A stretch of 64,000 bases of DNA, taken from positions 46,899 through 110,898 of the forward strand of contig CANRIU010000002.1 in assembly GCA_947630755.1 (NCBI GenBank), given 5' to 3'. The DNA comes from an uncultured Oscillospiraceae bacterium (GTDB taxonomy: Bacteria; Bacillota; Clostridia; Oscillospirales; Oscillospiraceae). The notes under the pieces are model-generated. The model was given only the letters and a program-made list of their open reading frames with translations. It was not told where the DNA came from and did not search any database. Positions 7,950-15,756 of the stretch are shown one piece after another; position 1 is the first letter of the stretch; every line of letters starts with the position of its first letter. Made by a program: the position numbers and the translations under genes.

Positions 7950-9326
7950 TTAAGCTCCCTTCCCGCCGAGCTTTTCGGCGATAAGCTCCATCTGCGCTTC
8001 CGTGGGCTCCGCGCCCAGCTTCAGGTCCACCACCCTGCCGCCGTAGACGAGAAACCAGCAGTTCATGTACACGGCCCCGTCCTCGCCGCCCCAGCTGTGA
8101 AGCCGCCTGTAAGCCTCATCGGCGTGCCAGGGGCCCGGGTCCACGGGGTCATAGTGGTCTAAGTAAAGGATGCCGTTCTCAAAGGAATCATTCATGTTAT
8201 TGTCCAATAATTCACGGCACACCAGGTCCGCCAAGGCCGGAAACGGGGAGGCGTACACGGTGTAATCCAGGGTCTCGTCACTGTGCCAGGAGGATCTGTC
8301 GGGGCGCTGGTAGCTGTCCACCCGCGACATAAGGAAGGACCCGTCCCGGCGGTTGAGCTCATAAGTCTTCCCCGCCCCGCCGTAGAGCTCCGCGGTCGTC
8401 AGCGGCACGCTGTCAGCGCCACGGAGCCACGCGAGCCTGTCGCTGAACCCCACAATGGTGAATGCGGAAAAGCTCACGACGACAACGCTGAGCACCACCG
8501 CCGTCACAAAGGTCAAGGTCCTGTTTATGCCGCTCGGCACTCTCAGGCGCTTCATAAGCGCCTTCACGCCCCATGTCACCATTGCGGACACCAGTATGAG
8601 GGACATCATCAGCAGCAACGCCATAATGAGAATGCGGTTTCCCCGCGCCGCCATATCCACAAGAAAGAGGGCCAAATCCGCGAAAATGACGGCAAGACAC
8701 GCCTTTTGGAACCGCCGATGGCTCACCGATGCCGTCCACTCCCCCACCTGGGCGGCCCTTCTTGCCCGGCGCAGCCACAAAAAGTAGGAGATGAGCTCCA
8801 CAAGGCTCAACGTCAGCAGTACAGCGGCTGCCGTGACGGTGAAAAAGGAGCTTCCCCGCGAGAGAAAATCCACCACATCCGTAAAAAGCCTCATGCCCAT
8901 AGTGAACATCTCAAAAATCGCAACCGCAAGCAGGAAAAACTGCGCGGGAAGGTAGTTCTTCCACGCGGCGCGGTTTATCGTCTCCACCTCTAAGCCCGGG
9001 TCCGTCTCGATGGGCATGGGATTTTCGCTTTCGTTGTAGAAAATCTGCATCTGTGCCGCCGTCCCGGCAAGGCGCCAGCCCGTGCGCTGGCAGAAATCCA
9101 CAAACTCCAGCTGGGCGTCGCTCAAACCCGGGTCAAACTCCGACGCCTTGGGGAAATAGGACACATGAAAGCTCCGGCGTCTCGGCTCCACGCGCCTGTA
9201 AATCCAGCAGAAGGGGCCCACGCTCTCGAAAAGCCACCCCTTTTCCGACATCCTCTCCATGTGGGCGGTGATGCCGTCATAGTCCAAAAAGGAATATATC
9301 AGATGCTGCCGCTTTTTGTCCTTCAT
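7950..9326 (-). CDS. DUF2812 domain membrane protein (long paralogue)
   Basis: The 458-residue protein starts with a DUF2812 domain (about residues 1-110; LIYSFLDYDGITAHMERM). About five membrane segments follow between residues 128 and 300. A hydrophilic C-terminal domain of about 150 residues has no recognised family. Its start overlaps the padR stop by four bases (ATGA-type coupling), and its stop is one base before the next DUF2812 gene. The function of DUF2812 is unknown. PadR-linked membrane proteins often respond to envelope-active compounds, but that is inference here. Confidence 0.85.
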   Translation of the reverse strand: MKDKKRQHLIYSFLDYDGITAHMERMSEKGWLFESVGPFCWIYRRVEPRRRSFHVSYFPKASEFDPGLSDAQLEFVDFCQRTGWRLAGTAAQMQIFYNESENPMPIETDPGLEVETINRAAWKNYLPAQFFLLAVAIFEMFTMGMRLFTDVVDFLSRGSSFFTVTAAAVLLTLSLVELISYFLWLRRARRAAQVGEWTASVSHRRFQKACLAVIFADLALFLVDMAARGNRILIMALLLMMSLILVSAMVTWGVKALMKRLRVPSGINRTLTFVTAVVLSVVVVSFSAFTIVGFSDRLAWLRGADSVPLTTAELYGGAGKTYELNRRDGSFLMSRVDSYQRPDRSSWHSDETLDYTVYASPFPALADLVCRELLDNNMNDSFENGILYLDHYDPVDPGPWHADEAYRRLHSWGGEDGAVYMNCWFLVYGGRVVDLKLGAEPTEAQMELIAEKLGGKGA

Positions 9327-9646
9327 TTTACTTCATCCTCCCCGAAGATTTTTCTGTAATCCTCCGCCTGACGGGTGACGCGCATATACTCCCGCCGCAA
9401 AAGCTCCCTTCCGGCATCTGTGAGAATGTAGCTCCGGCGGCGGCCCTCCACCCGCGTCTCCCGGATGTAACCCTCCGTGAGGAACTGGTCAAGGAGAGTG
9501 TACAGCGTCCCGGAGCCCACGGTCACCTCTCCCCCGGTGAGCGCCGGGACACGGTCAAGAATGTCTATCCCGCAGCACTCCTCCCGGAGACACAGGAGAG
9601 TATAGAACATCTGCTCCGTCAGAGTCTGAAATTTCGCTCTCGGCAC
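9323..9646 (-). CDS. PadR family transcriptional regulator
   Basis: The 107-residue protein is a PadR winged-helix regulator of the short (subfamily 2) type: LTEQMFYTLLCLREECCGIDIL, then GSGTLYTLLDQFLTEGYI and the wing RRRSYILTDAGRELL. It starts at GTG 9646, chosen because AAGGAGG lies at 9655-9661. It heads the operon with two DUF2812 genes and a deacetylase. Two palindromic sites in its own promoter indicate autorepression of the operon. Confidence 0.9.
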   Translation of the reverse strand: MPRAKFQTLTEQMFYTLLCLREECCGIDILDRVPALTGGEVTVGSGTLYTLLDQFLTEGYIRETRVEGRRRSYILTDAGRELLRREYMRVTRQAEDYRKIFGEDEVK

Positions 9647-9660
9647 CTGCCCGCCTCCTT

Positions 9661-9678
9661 ATCTCGATATTCGAGTTT
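9661..9678 (-). promoter_or_regulatory. Second PadR-type operator copy
   Basis: ATCTCGATATTCGAGTTT repeats the motif of the main operator with an imperfect palindrome (CTCGA-TAT-TCGAG at 9663-9675). It lies between the -10 and the ribosome binding site, where it would block the transcription start. Confidence 0.5.
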
Positions 9679-9688
9679 TCATGCCCTG

Positions 9689-9717
9689 ATTATAATCTCG
9701 ATAATCGAGATTGTCAA
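9689..9717 (-). promoter_or_regulatory. Consensus promoter of the padR operon with operator in the spacer
   Basis: On the minus strand TTGACA (9712-9717) and TATAAT (9689-9694) both match the consensus perfectly with a 17-base spacer. The spacer is filled by a 19-bp perfect palindrome, AATCTCGATAATCGAGATT at 9694-9712, which touches both hexamers. The logic is a strong promoter occluded by its own PadR-family regulator. Confidence 0.8.
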
Positions 9718-9725
9718 GATAATTT

Positions 9726-9757
9726 TTGGACCGCAGGAGAATTTTCCTGCGGTCCAA
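9726..9757. terminator. Hairpin downstream of the P-type ATPase relative
   Basis: TTGGACCGCAGGA and its complement form a 13-bp stem with a six-base loop, 20 bases beyond the stop at 9777 in the minus direction. The sequence following in that direction is A-rich rather than U-rich, so terminator function is plausible but not textbook. Confidence 0.45.
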
Positions 9758-9776
9758 GTGTGAAAATATTGATTTG

Positions 9777-11735
9777 TCACTCCACGGAAATATTTGTGTT
9801 CATGAAAGCTGCGGCCTCGAGGATTATCATCACCAGGACCGTGCTCCAGAGCGACAGCACCCCGGTCACGGCGAGCACCGCGGCGATGCCCCTCACGACA
9901 GAGGCGCCTATGGCGCTTATGGTCAGCTTCCGGCGGATGTCCTTCGCTATGCGCACGGTGGCGGCGAGCTTGGAAAGCTCCCCGGAGGCAATGACCACAT
10001 CCGGGAAGGTCCCTGTGGCCTCCGGGCCCACGCCCAATGTAACACTGAGGTTTGCAAGCTCCAGAAGCTCCCGGTCGTTCCCGGCGCTGCTGACGAACGC
10101 GGCACGCTCGCCGCCCATCTGGCTCTCCTGAATGTATTGAAGCCGCTCGCTCTTGTCCCTGGGGCGGCAGTCGGAGTAAATCTCCGTTATCCCCACCCGG
10201 CGGCCCAAATTCGTCGCCGAGAGGGCGTTGTCCCCGGTCATGAGCGCCACGTTCGGCACGCCCACATTTTTAAGGTCGTGGACCACGGTGATGGCGTCGC
10301 TTACGATGGTGTCGGAAAAGTCTATCCTGCCGACGCAGGTCCTGCCCACCGCGACAAAGACGCAGGTTTCCCCGGGGATGTACAGGTCCCCCTTGACGCC
10401 CAGCCTCTCCATGAAGTCGATATTTCCAATGGCAACCGCCGTGTCGCCATCAAGCCGCGCCACGCAGCCGTAGCCCTCCTGCGACTTGTGGACGGTTATC
10501 CGGGACTTGTCCGGAGTGAGGCCGGAATACTCCCGTATCGCCCTGTCAAGGGCGTGGTCGGAGTACGCCCCGGCCTGCACGGCGAGATACAAAAGCTGGT
10601 CCTGGCTTATGCGCACAGGGTCCACGGCGGTGACCTTGTACTGGCCCTTTGTCAGCGTCCCTGTCTTGTTGAAAAGCACCGAGGTTATCTCAGACGCCGC
10701 GTAGACCGTCCCGGCGTCGGAGAACCATATGGTGTTGGCGATAGCCGACTCCACGCCGTTAACATATGTCATAAGCGCCCCGGCCTCGCCGGAGAAGACG
10801 CACACCGTGAGCACCACCGCGCCCCGGCCTATCCATTTTAGAAAATCCATTCCGTCAAAAAGCGGCGGAATGACGCTGAAAATAACCGCGGCGCAAAGTG
10901 CCGCCAGCAGCCCTGTCCACTCATACCTGCGAAGGTCCACAACGGGCTTTATCCTGGCGGAGTCAAGCTCCCTGATGGTGACATCCAGCCGCTCCCCGAG
11001 GGGACCCTCGCCGTCGGTGCGAAGGGCGGTTATGCGGCTTTTCACAAAGCTGAGCTCACGCTCTTTTATAACATTGAATATGCCCTTACTCACGTTGTAG
11101 ATAGCCGCGGAGACAGCGGCCTCCACCAGCGCTCCGGAGCAGCCGAAGATAACGGCGGCGGCAAGCATCACAAGCCCCGTTGGCACGCCGTCCCTGTTGC
11201 GGAAAAACCGGAACGTCTCCATCGCCATGGGCACACAGGCTATGACGAGCCCCGCAATGACCATGATGCTCCACGCCGGGTCCTCCAAGTCCGGGAGGAC
11301 GGCGGCGCACACCAGCGCCACGGCGAGGACCATGGACAAAATGAGAAGTACAAGTCCCCGGGGTATGAGGGCGCGCCTCTCCCGGCGGGCGGGCCTCTCC
11401 GCCCTGCCCTCCCGGGGCTTTTCGTCCTCCGGGGCGTCGTCATCACCGTCCATGAGGGCTGTGCTGTCATCGAGATTGGGAAAATCGTCCCCGGAGCTCT
11501 CCCCCGCCTGCTCCTCCGGAGCATCGGGAGCATCGCCGGAGGGGTTCTCGGTCCTCTCCGCCTCCTCCGGGGCAGGCTGCGGGTCCCGGTCCTTCACGGG
11601 CGCGTCCTCACCGCCGCCCTCTGTCCGGGCCCCCTCGGAACCGAATTCACGGAGGATCTGGTCCACGGAGAGCTCGCCGCCCTCAGCCTGAGAGGGCTCC
11701 TGCGCCCTCCCGGCGCGGATGTCTTTATCTCTCAT
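9777..11735 (-). CDS. Degenerate heavy-metal P-type ATPase-like membrane protein (pseudoenzyme)
   Basis: The start is ATG 11735 (GGGAGGTGA site), giving 652 residues. An acidic, proline-rich N-terminal tail (about 1-115) precedes membrane helices and a P-type ATPase core. The phosphorylation motif reads NKTGTLT instead of DKTGTLT (codon AAC at 10668-10670). The hinge motif GDGxND reads SSAGND, the transmembrane metal motif CPC reads CVF, and the HP motif reads HA, whereas TGDN is kept. Family knowledge: the lost aspartate is the phosphate acceptor, so coupled transport should be impossible. The fold is intact and the frame is open for 652 codons, so the gene is probably selected for another role. 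It follows fba by about 100 bases. Confidence 0.8.
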   Translation of the reverse strand: MRDKDIRAGRAQEPSQAEGGELSVDQILREFGSEGARTEGGGEDAPVKDRDPQPAPEEAERTENPSGDAPDAPEEQAGESSGDDFPNLDDSTALMDGDDDAPEDEKPREGRAERPARRERRALIPRGLVLLILSMVLAVALVCAAVLPDLEDPAWSIMVIAGLVIACVPMAMETFRFFRNRDGVPTGLVMLAAAVIFGCSGALVEAAVSAAIYNVSKGIFNVIKERELSFVKSRITALRTDGEGPLGERLDVTIRELDSARIKPVVDLRRYEWTGLLAALCAAVIFSVIPPLFDGMDFLKWIGRGAVVLTVCVFSGEAGALMTYVNGVESAIANTIWFSDAGTVYAASEITSVLFNKTGTLTKGQYKVTAVDPVRISQDQLLYLAVQAGAYSDHALDRAIREYSGLTPDKSRITVHKSQEGYGCVARLDGDTAVAIGNIDFMERLGVKGDLYIPGETCVFVAVGRTCVGRIDFSDTIVSDAITVVHDLKNVGVPNVALMTGDNALSATNLGRRVGITEIYSDCRPRDKSERLQYIQESQMGGERAAFVSSAGNDRELLELANLSVTLGVGPEATGTFPDVVIASGELSKLAATVRIAKDIRRKLTISAIGASVVRGIAAVLAVTGVLSLWSTVLVMIILEAAAFMNTNISVE

Positions 11736-11756
11736 CAGTTCACCTCCCGGATAATT

Positions 11757-11807
11757 ATCGGGAAGCGCTCGAAGCCCCGAAACCACAAGGCCCGATCGCT
11801 TCCCGAT
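11757..11807 (-). other. Long hairpin between fba and the P-type ATPase relative
   Basis: ATCGGGAAGCG and its exact complement CGCTTCCCGAT enclose about 29 bases, just upstream of the downstream gene's Shine-Dalgarno. No U-run follows, so it could be a weak terminator or a leader structure. Confidence 0.4.
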
Positions 11808-11831
11808 TCGGTCTCAGCTTATTTTCTTAAA

Positions 11832-12800
11832 TCACGCTTTGCCGGCGCAGCCGAGGACATCGATGAGCTTGTGGGTGACGATGGCCTTGATGTTGGCGCG
11901 GGCCGGAGTGAGGTACTGGCGCGGGTCGAAGTGGTCAGGATGCTCCGCGAAATACTGGCGGATGGACCCGGTCATGGCAAGACGAAGGTCGGAGTCGATG
12001 TTTATCTTGCACACGGAGAGGGTCGCGGCCTTTCTCAGCTGCTCCTCGGGGATGCCCACGGCGTCGGGCATACGTCCGCCGTTGGCGTTTATCATTCTTA
12101 CATACTCCTGGGGCACGCTGGAGGAGCCGTGGAGGACGATGGGGAATCCGGGCAGACGGCGGGAGACCTCCTCAAGGATGTCGAACCTGAGGGGAGGCGG
12201 GACAAGGACGCCCTGCTCATTGCGGGTGCACTGGGCGGCGGTGAACTTGTAGGCGCCGTGGCTGGTGCCGATGGCGATGGCGAGGGAGTCGCAGCCCGTT
12301 TTGGAGACGAACTCCTCCACCTCCTCGGGGCGGGTGTAGCTGGAATCCTCGGCGGAGACGTTGACCTCGTCCTCCACACCTGCAAGAGAGCCCAGCTCCG
12401 CCTCCACCACCACGCCGTGGTCGTGGGCGTACTCAACGACCCTGCGGGTGAGAGCAATATTCTCGGCGAAGGGCTTGGAGCTGGCGTCGATCATGACGGA
12501 GGTGAAACCGCCGTCGATGCAGGACTTGCAGGTCTCAAAATCCGGGCCGTGGTCCAGGTGAAGGGCAATGGGGATGTCGGGGCACTCGATGACCGCGGCC
12601 TCAACCAGCTTCACAAGGTAGGTGTGGTTGGCGTAGGCGCGGGCGCCCTTGCTGACCTGAAGGATGAGGGGGGCGTGCTGCTCACGGGCGGCCTCGGTGA
12701 TGCCCTGAACTATCTCCATGTTGTTGACGTTGAAAGCGCCCACGGCATATCCGCCGTCATAGGCCTTTTTGAACATTTCAGTCGTTGTTACCAGAGGCAT
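11832..12800 (-). CDS. fba: Class II fructose-1,6-bisphosphate aldolase
   Basis: This zinc-dependent enzyme cleaves fructose 1,6-bisphosphate to dihydroxyacetone phosphate and glyceraldehyde 3-phosphate in glycolysis. The 322-residue protein has the class II signatures: HLDHGPDFETCKSCIDGGF with the metal histidine and catalytic aspartate near residues 80-85, the VEAELGSLAGVEDEV loop, SLAIAIGTSHGAYK, and FPIVLHGSSSVPQE with another zinc histidine. The length is typical of the 320-aa clostridial form. ATG 12800 follows AGGAGTG. It has its own promoter and is separated from the downstream gene by a hairpin. Confidence 0.95.
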   Translation of the reverse strand: MPLVTTTEMFKKAYDGGYAVGAFNVNNMEIVQGITEAAREQHAPLILQVSKGARAYANHTYLVKLVEAAVIECPDIPIALHLDHGPDFETCKSCIDGGFTSVMIDASSKPFAENIALTRRVVEYAHDHGVVVEAELGSLAGVEDEVNVSAEDSSYTRPEEVEEFVSKTGCDSLAIAIGTSHGAYKFTAAQCTRNEQGVLVPPPLRFDILEEVSRRLPGFPIVLHGSSSVPQEYVRMINANGGRMPDAVGIPEEQLRKAATLSVCKINIDSDLRLAMTGSIRQYFAEHPDHFDPRQYLTPARANIKAIVTHKLIDVLGCAGKA

Positions 12801-12843
12801 AATAATTCACTCCTAAGTAAAAATTGGGGGTTTACAACTATTT

Positions 12844-12871
12844 ATTATAGCATACTCAAACAGCAATTCAA
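12844..12871 (-). promoter_or_regulatory. Promoter of fba
   Basis: On the minus strand TTGAAT (12866-12871) is followed after 16 bases by TATAAT (12844-12849), preceded by TG to give an extended -10. It lies about 45 bases upstream of the fba start. Confidence 0.7.
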
Positions 12872-12893
12872 GTATCAAAATCGTAAAAATATC

Positions 12894-12918
12894 GCGGCGC
12901 GGAAATCCTCCGCGCCGC
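12894..12918 (-). terminator. Terminator after the aminotransferase gene
   Basis: GCGGCGCGGA and its complement form a 10-bp GC stem with a five-base loop, 11 bases after the stop codon at 12930, followed in the minus direction by ATATTTTTACG. Confidence 0.8.
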
Positions 12919-12929
12919 AGAATATGCAC

Positions 12930-14129
12930 TTATGCCGTGGGCTCGTTGTTGAGGAACCTCTCGAGCCTGTCGAGGCCCTTTTTGATGTTCTCAATGCTCG
13001 TGGCGTAGCTCCAGCGGATGTGGTTCTGGGAGCCGAAGGCCGCACCGGGGACGGTAGCCACAAGGCCGTGCTTCAAAAGCGCCTGGGCAAAGTCGTCGGC
13101 GTTGTCTATTTTCTCCCCGCAGAGGGTGGAGCCGAAAGTTTTGGAGACGTTCATGAAGATGTAGAACGCCCCGTCCGGGGGAAGGCAGCTCACCTTATCC
13201 ATTGCGGCGACACGCTCAAGGAAGTAGGCGCGGCGCTTTGTAAACTCCGCGTGCATTTTGGCGACGCACTCCTGGTCCCCGGCGTAGGCGGCGATGGAGG
13301 CGTACTGGGCGATATTGCTGGCGTTGCCGGTGGAGTGGCTCAGGTATGTGTCCATGAGCTTGATTATCTCCGCAGGTCCCGCGGCAAAGCCGATGCGCCA
13401 TCCGGTCATGGCGTAGGTCTTGGATACGCCGTTGACAATGACAGTGCGCTTTGTAAGCTCCGGGTCGACGGCGGCGGCGGAGACGAACTTCCCCTCATAC
13501 ACCAGCGTGGCGTAGATCTCGTCGTCGATGAGGTAGAGGTCGTTGTCAACTATCACCTTCGCAAGGCCGGAAAGCTCCTCCTCGGAGTAGAGCATACCCG
13601 TGGGGTTGGAGGGGTTTGTGAGAATAACGCACTTCGTCCTCTCCGTCACCGCGGCGGCGAGCTGCTCCGGGGAGATCTTGAAACGGGTGGACTCGTCAGT
13701 GTTCAGGATAACGGGCACCGCGCCGCACATCCTGATGGCCTCCTCATATGTCACCCAGTAGGGCGCCGGGAGGATGACCTCGTCCCCGGGGTTGAGCATT
13801 ACGCGCATGGCTATGTACAGGACGTGCTTCGCGCCGGAGGATACGCAGATGTTTTTGTTCTCATATTTGAGCCCGAAGGTCCTGTCAAGATACCCGCAGA
13901 TGGCGCTCTTCAGGGGCGCAATGCCGGAGGAGGAGGTATAGTAGGACTTGTTCTGCTCAATGGCGGCAATGCCCGCCGCCTTGATGTGGTCCGGGGTGAA
14001 AAAATCAGTCTCACCGGCGCCAAAGCTCACCACGTCGACGCCCTTTGCTTTAAGGTCCTGGCTTATGGCGTTTATTGCGAGCGTTGCGGAGGGCTTTATG
14101 GCGCGTGCCTGGGAGGATAGAGGTTTCAT
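12930..14129 (-). CDS. Pyridoxal-phosphate aminotransferase, class I/II (aspartate aminotransferase type)
   Basis: The 399-residue protein is a fold-type I aminotransferase of the AspB (I-gamma) group. It has FGAGETDFFTP near residue 36, the asparagine motif ILTNPSNPTGMLYS, the PLP aspartate region LYLIDDEIY, and the PLP-lysine motif GVSKTYAMTGWRIGF. The reaction most likely interconverts aspartate and oxaloacetate with glutamate and 2-oxoglutarate, although aromatic or prephenate specificity cannot be excluded. ATG 14129 follows AAGGAG. It is monocistronic, with its own promoter and terminator. Confidence 0.92.
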   Translation of the reverse strand: MKPLSSQARAIKPSATLAINAISQDLKAKGVDVVSFGAGETDFFTPDHIKAAGIAAIEQNKSYYTSSSGIAPLKSAICGYLDRTFGLKYENKNICVSSGAKHVLYIAMRVMLNPGDEVILPAPYWVTYEEAIRMCGAVPVILNTDESTRFKISPEQLAAAVTERTKCVILTNPSNPTGMLYSEEELSGLAKVIVDNDLYLIDDEIYATLVYEGKFVSAAAVDPELTKRTVIVNGVSKTYAMTGWRIGFAAGPAEIIKLMDTYLSHSTGNASNIAQYASIAAYAGDQECVAKMHAEFTKRRAYFLERVAAMDKVSCLPPDGAFYIFMNVSKTFGSTLCGEKIDNADDFAQALLKHGLVATVPGAAFGSQNHIRWSYATSIENIKKGLDRLERFLNNEPTA

Positions 14130-14166
14130 GGATCATTGCTCCTTACTTGCTTTTGATTTTACATTC

Positions 14167-14195
14167 ATTATATGCCGAAAAATGCATTTTGGCAA
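14167..14195 (-). promoter_or_regulatory. Promoter of the aminotransferase gene
   Basis: TTGCCA (14190-14195) and TATAAT (14167-14172) on the minus strand are separated by 17 bases, about 38 bases before the start codon. Confidence 0.7.
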
Positions 14196-14305
14196 GTGTA
14201 TACTGTGATTTTCATATGATTATGAATTAATTTTTATAAACGTCTTGCAGGTTTTGTGCAAATTAACACAACCAACAAATTCTGCTAATTGTAACCATTT
14301 GTTTG

Positions 14306-14334
14306 TTGTTAATTTTTATATGGCGTATTATAAT
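14306..14334 (+). promoter_or_regulatory. Promoter of the 14383 gene
   Basis: TTGTTA (14306-14311) and a perfect TATAAT (14329-14334) lie 17 bases apart, about 49 bases before the start codon. Confidence 0.65.
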
Positions 14335-14382
14335 ATTTTTCAGGAATAAGAATAAATACGACGGCGGAGAGGAGGGTCCGGC

Positions 14383-15027
14383 ATGAGCAGGAAGCATACC
14401 GTTCTGGCATCCATCATCGGATTTCTCGCCGGGGCGCTGGTGTGCCTTCTCGTCATAGTGTTTATTTTCCCCGTGAGGGTCCCGCGGACGGCAAATGTCT
14501 ACAAGGTGGATGAGAGCTCCGGCGTGACCGGGCAGCAGCTCACCGATATGGCGTTGGAGGCGGCGGGGTATCTGAAAACCGGGAACTTTCAGGCATTGTC
14601 GGAGCTGGTGCACCCGGACTACGGGCTCATCTTCTCTCCCTTTGCCACCGTAAACCTGTCCACCAACCTGTGCTTTTCGGTAAAGGAGCTTCCGGGTCTT
14701 GGCGAGAGCACCGAAAAACTCGTCTGGGGCGTCCACACCGACGGGGGCGAGCCGATAAGCATGACGGTGCAGGAATACATGAAGGAGTTTGTTTTTGACC
14801 GGGATTACACCGCGGCGCCCCTAATCGGTGTGAATTACACCATCCGCACGGGAAACGCCCTTGAGAACGTCTCCGACTCCTTCCCCGGAGCGAGCTTCGT
14901 GGACCTGTGCTATCCCGGCACTGCGGAGGCGGAGTACACCGACTGGTCCACCCTGCGGCTTGTATTTGAGGAGCACGACGGGGAGCTTTCGCTCACCTGC
15001 GTCATTCACTCCGAGGCCGTCATTTGA
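14383..15027 (+). CDS. Membrane-anchored extracytoplasmic protein of unknown function
   Basis: The 214-residue protein has one N-terminal membrane segment (about residues 8-30, VLASIIGFLAGALVCLLVIVF) and an exported domain of about 180 residues. The domain begins with a helical stretch (LTDMALEAAGYLKTGNFQALSELVHPDYGL) that resembles the opening of NTF2-like or other small ligand-binding domains; this resemblance is weak. I do not recognise the family. A GGAGAGGAGGG site precedes ATG 14383. It has its own promoter and lies about 165 bases upstream of a small lipoprotein gene. Confidence 0.75.
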   Translation: MSRKHTVLASIIGFLAGALVCLLVIVFIFPVRVPRTANVYKVDESSGVTGQQLTDMALEAAGYLKTGNFQALSELVHPDYGLIFSPFATVNLSTNLCFSVKELPGLGESTEKLVWGVHTDGGEPISMTVQEYMKEFVFDRDYTAAPLIGVNYTIRTGNALENVSDSFPGASFVDLCYPGTAEAEYTDWSTLRLVFEEHDGELSLTCVIHSEAVI

Positions 15028-15191
15028 ATTTTTACCACCCCCATCGGCAAATTTGTATTATTATTTTTTAAATAAAAAATAACTTCATGACCATAATTTC
15101 ATATCTCCTTCGCGGAATCAAAGACCCGGCGCGGGCAAATAATAAGCTCCGCACACGAATCTATGGTCTTTGACCTTAAAACGGAGGAATT

Positions 15192-15566
15192 ATGAAAAAA
15201 GCATTATATATCGCGCTGGCACTGGCGCTGACGCTCTCCCTCGCCTCCTGCGGAAATTCCGACGCGGACAGGAGCGACAACACAAAGGACGGGGTCCTTG
15301 GGGACGGCTTTGAGGACGATATGGACGACCTCAAGGACGACATCAAGGACGCGGGCCGTGACCTTAAGGACGCCGGACGGGACATCACCGGGGACGGCAA
15401 CGTGGGCAGCGGAACTCAGGACGGCTCCACAAACGACAATGACACCTCCACCGGAACCGGAAGAGGTACCGCGGGCGGCAGGACCGTCCCCGGCACAGGG
15501 TCGGAGGCTCCCCGGAGCAATATGTCCGGGACCCGCTTCTCCCGCACTGCCAACGCTGTTCGATAA
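15192..15566 (+). CDS. Small lipoprotein with acidic low-complexity region
   Basis: The 124-residue product begins with a lipoprotein signal peptide ending in the lipobox LASC (cysteine near residue 20). The mature part is charged and repetitive (DDLKDDIKDAG followed by RDLKDAGRD, about residues 41-62), then Gly/Thr/Ser-rich. The heptad-like acidic segment could form a helix. No enzymatic domain is present. GGAGG precedes ATG 15192, and a strong terminator follows six bases after the stop. Confidence 0.75.
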   Translation: MKKALYIALALALTLSLASCGNSDADRSDNTKDGVLGDGFEDDMDDLKDDIKDAGRDLKDAGRDITGDGNVGSGTQDGSTNDNDTSTGTGRGTAGGRTVPGTGSEAPRSNMSGTRFSRTANAVR

Positions 15567-15571
15567 TCTAT

Positions 15572-15592
15572 CCCCGGTCCGTCGGACCGGGG
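15572..15592 (+). terminator. Terminator after the lipoprotein gene
   Basis: CCCCGGTCC and GGACCGGGG form a perfect 9-bp stem with a GTC loop, followed by TACATATTTTTTC. Confidence 0.85.
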
Positions 15593-15670
15593 TACATATT
15601 TTTTCGGCATCTCGGACCGATAGCTTTGCCGCCGGGTTATTTTCATGGCGGGACAGTATCAAAATTAATG

Positions 15671-15699
15671 TTGACAGCGGCGGCAAAAGCAAATATATT
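15671..15699 (+). promoter_or_regulatory. Promoter of folD
   Basis: A perfect TTGACA (15671-15676) and TATATT (15694-15699) are spaced by 17 bases, about 58 bases before the folD start. Confidence 0.7.
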
Positions 15700-15756
15700 T
15701 GTTTTATGAAATTTCCCGCCCCAAAGCGCGGCGCGGAGGAGCATGGAGGATGACAA

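Noticed and set aside
11871-14120. A 749-residue plus-strand frame opposite the aldolase and aminotransferase genes
   Set aside because: It is antisense to two well-supported enzymes and crosses their terminator and promoter. It is a composition artefact.
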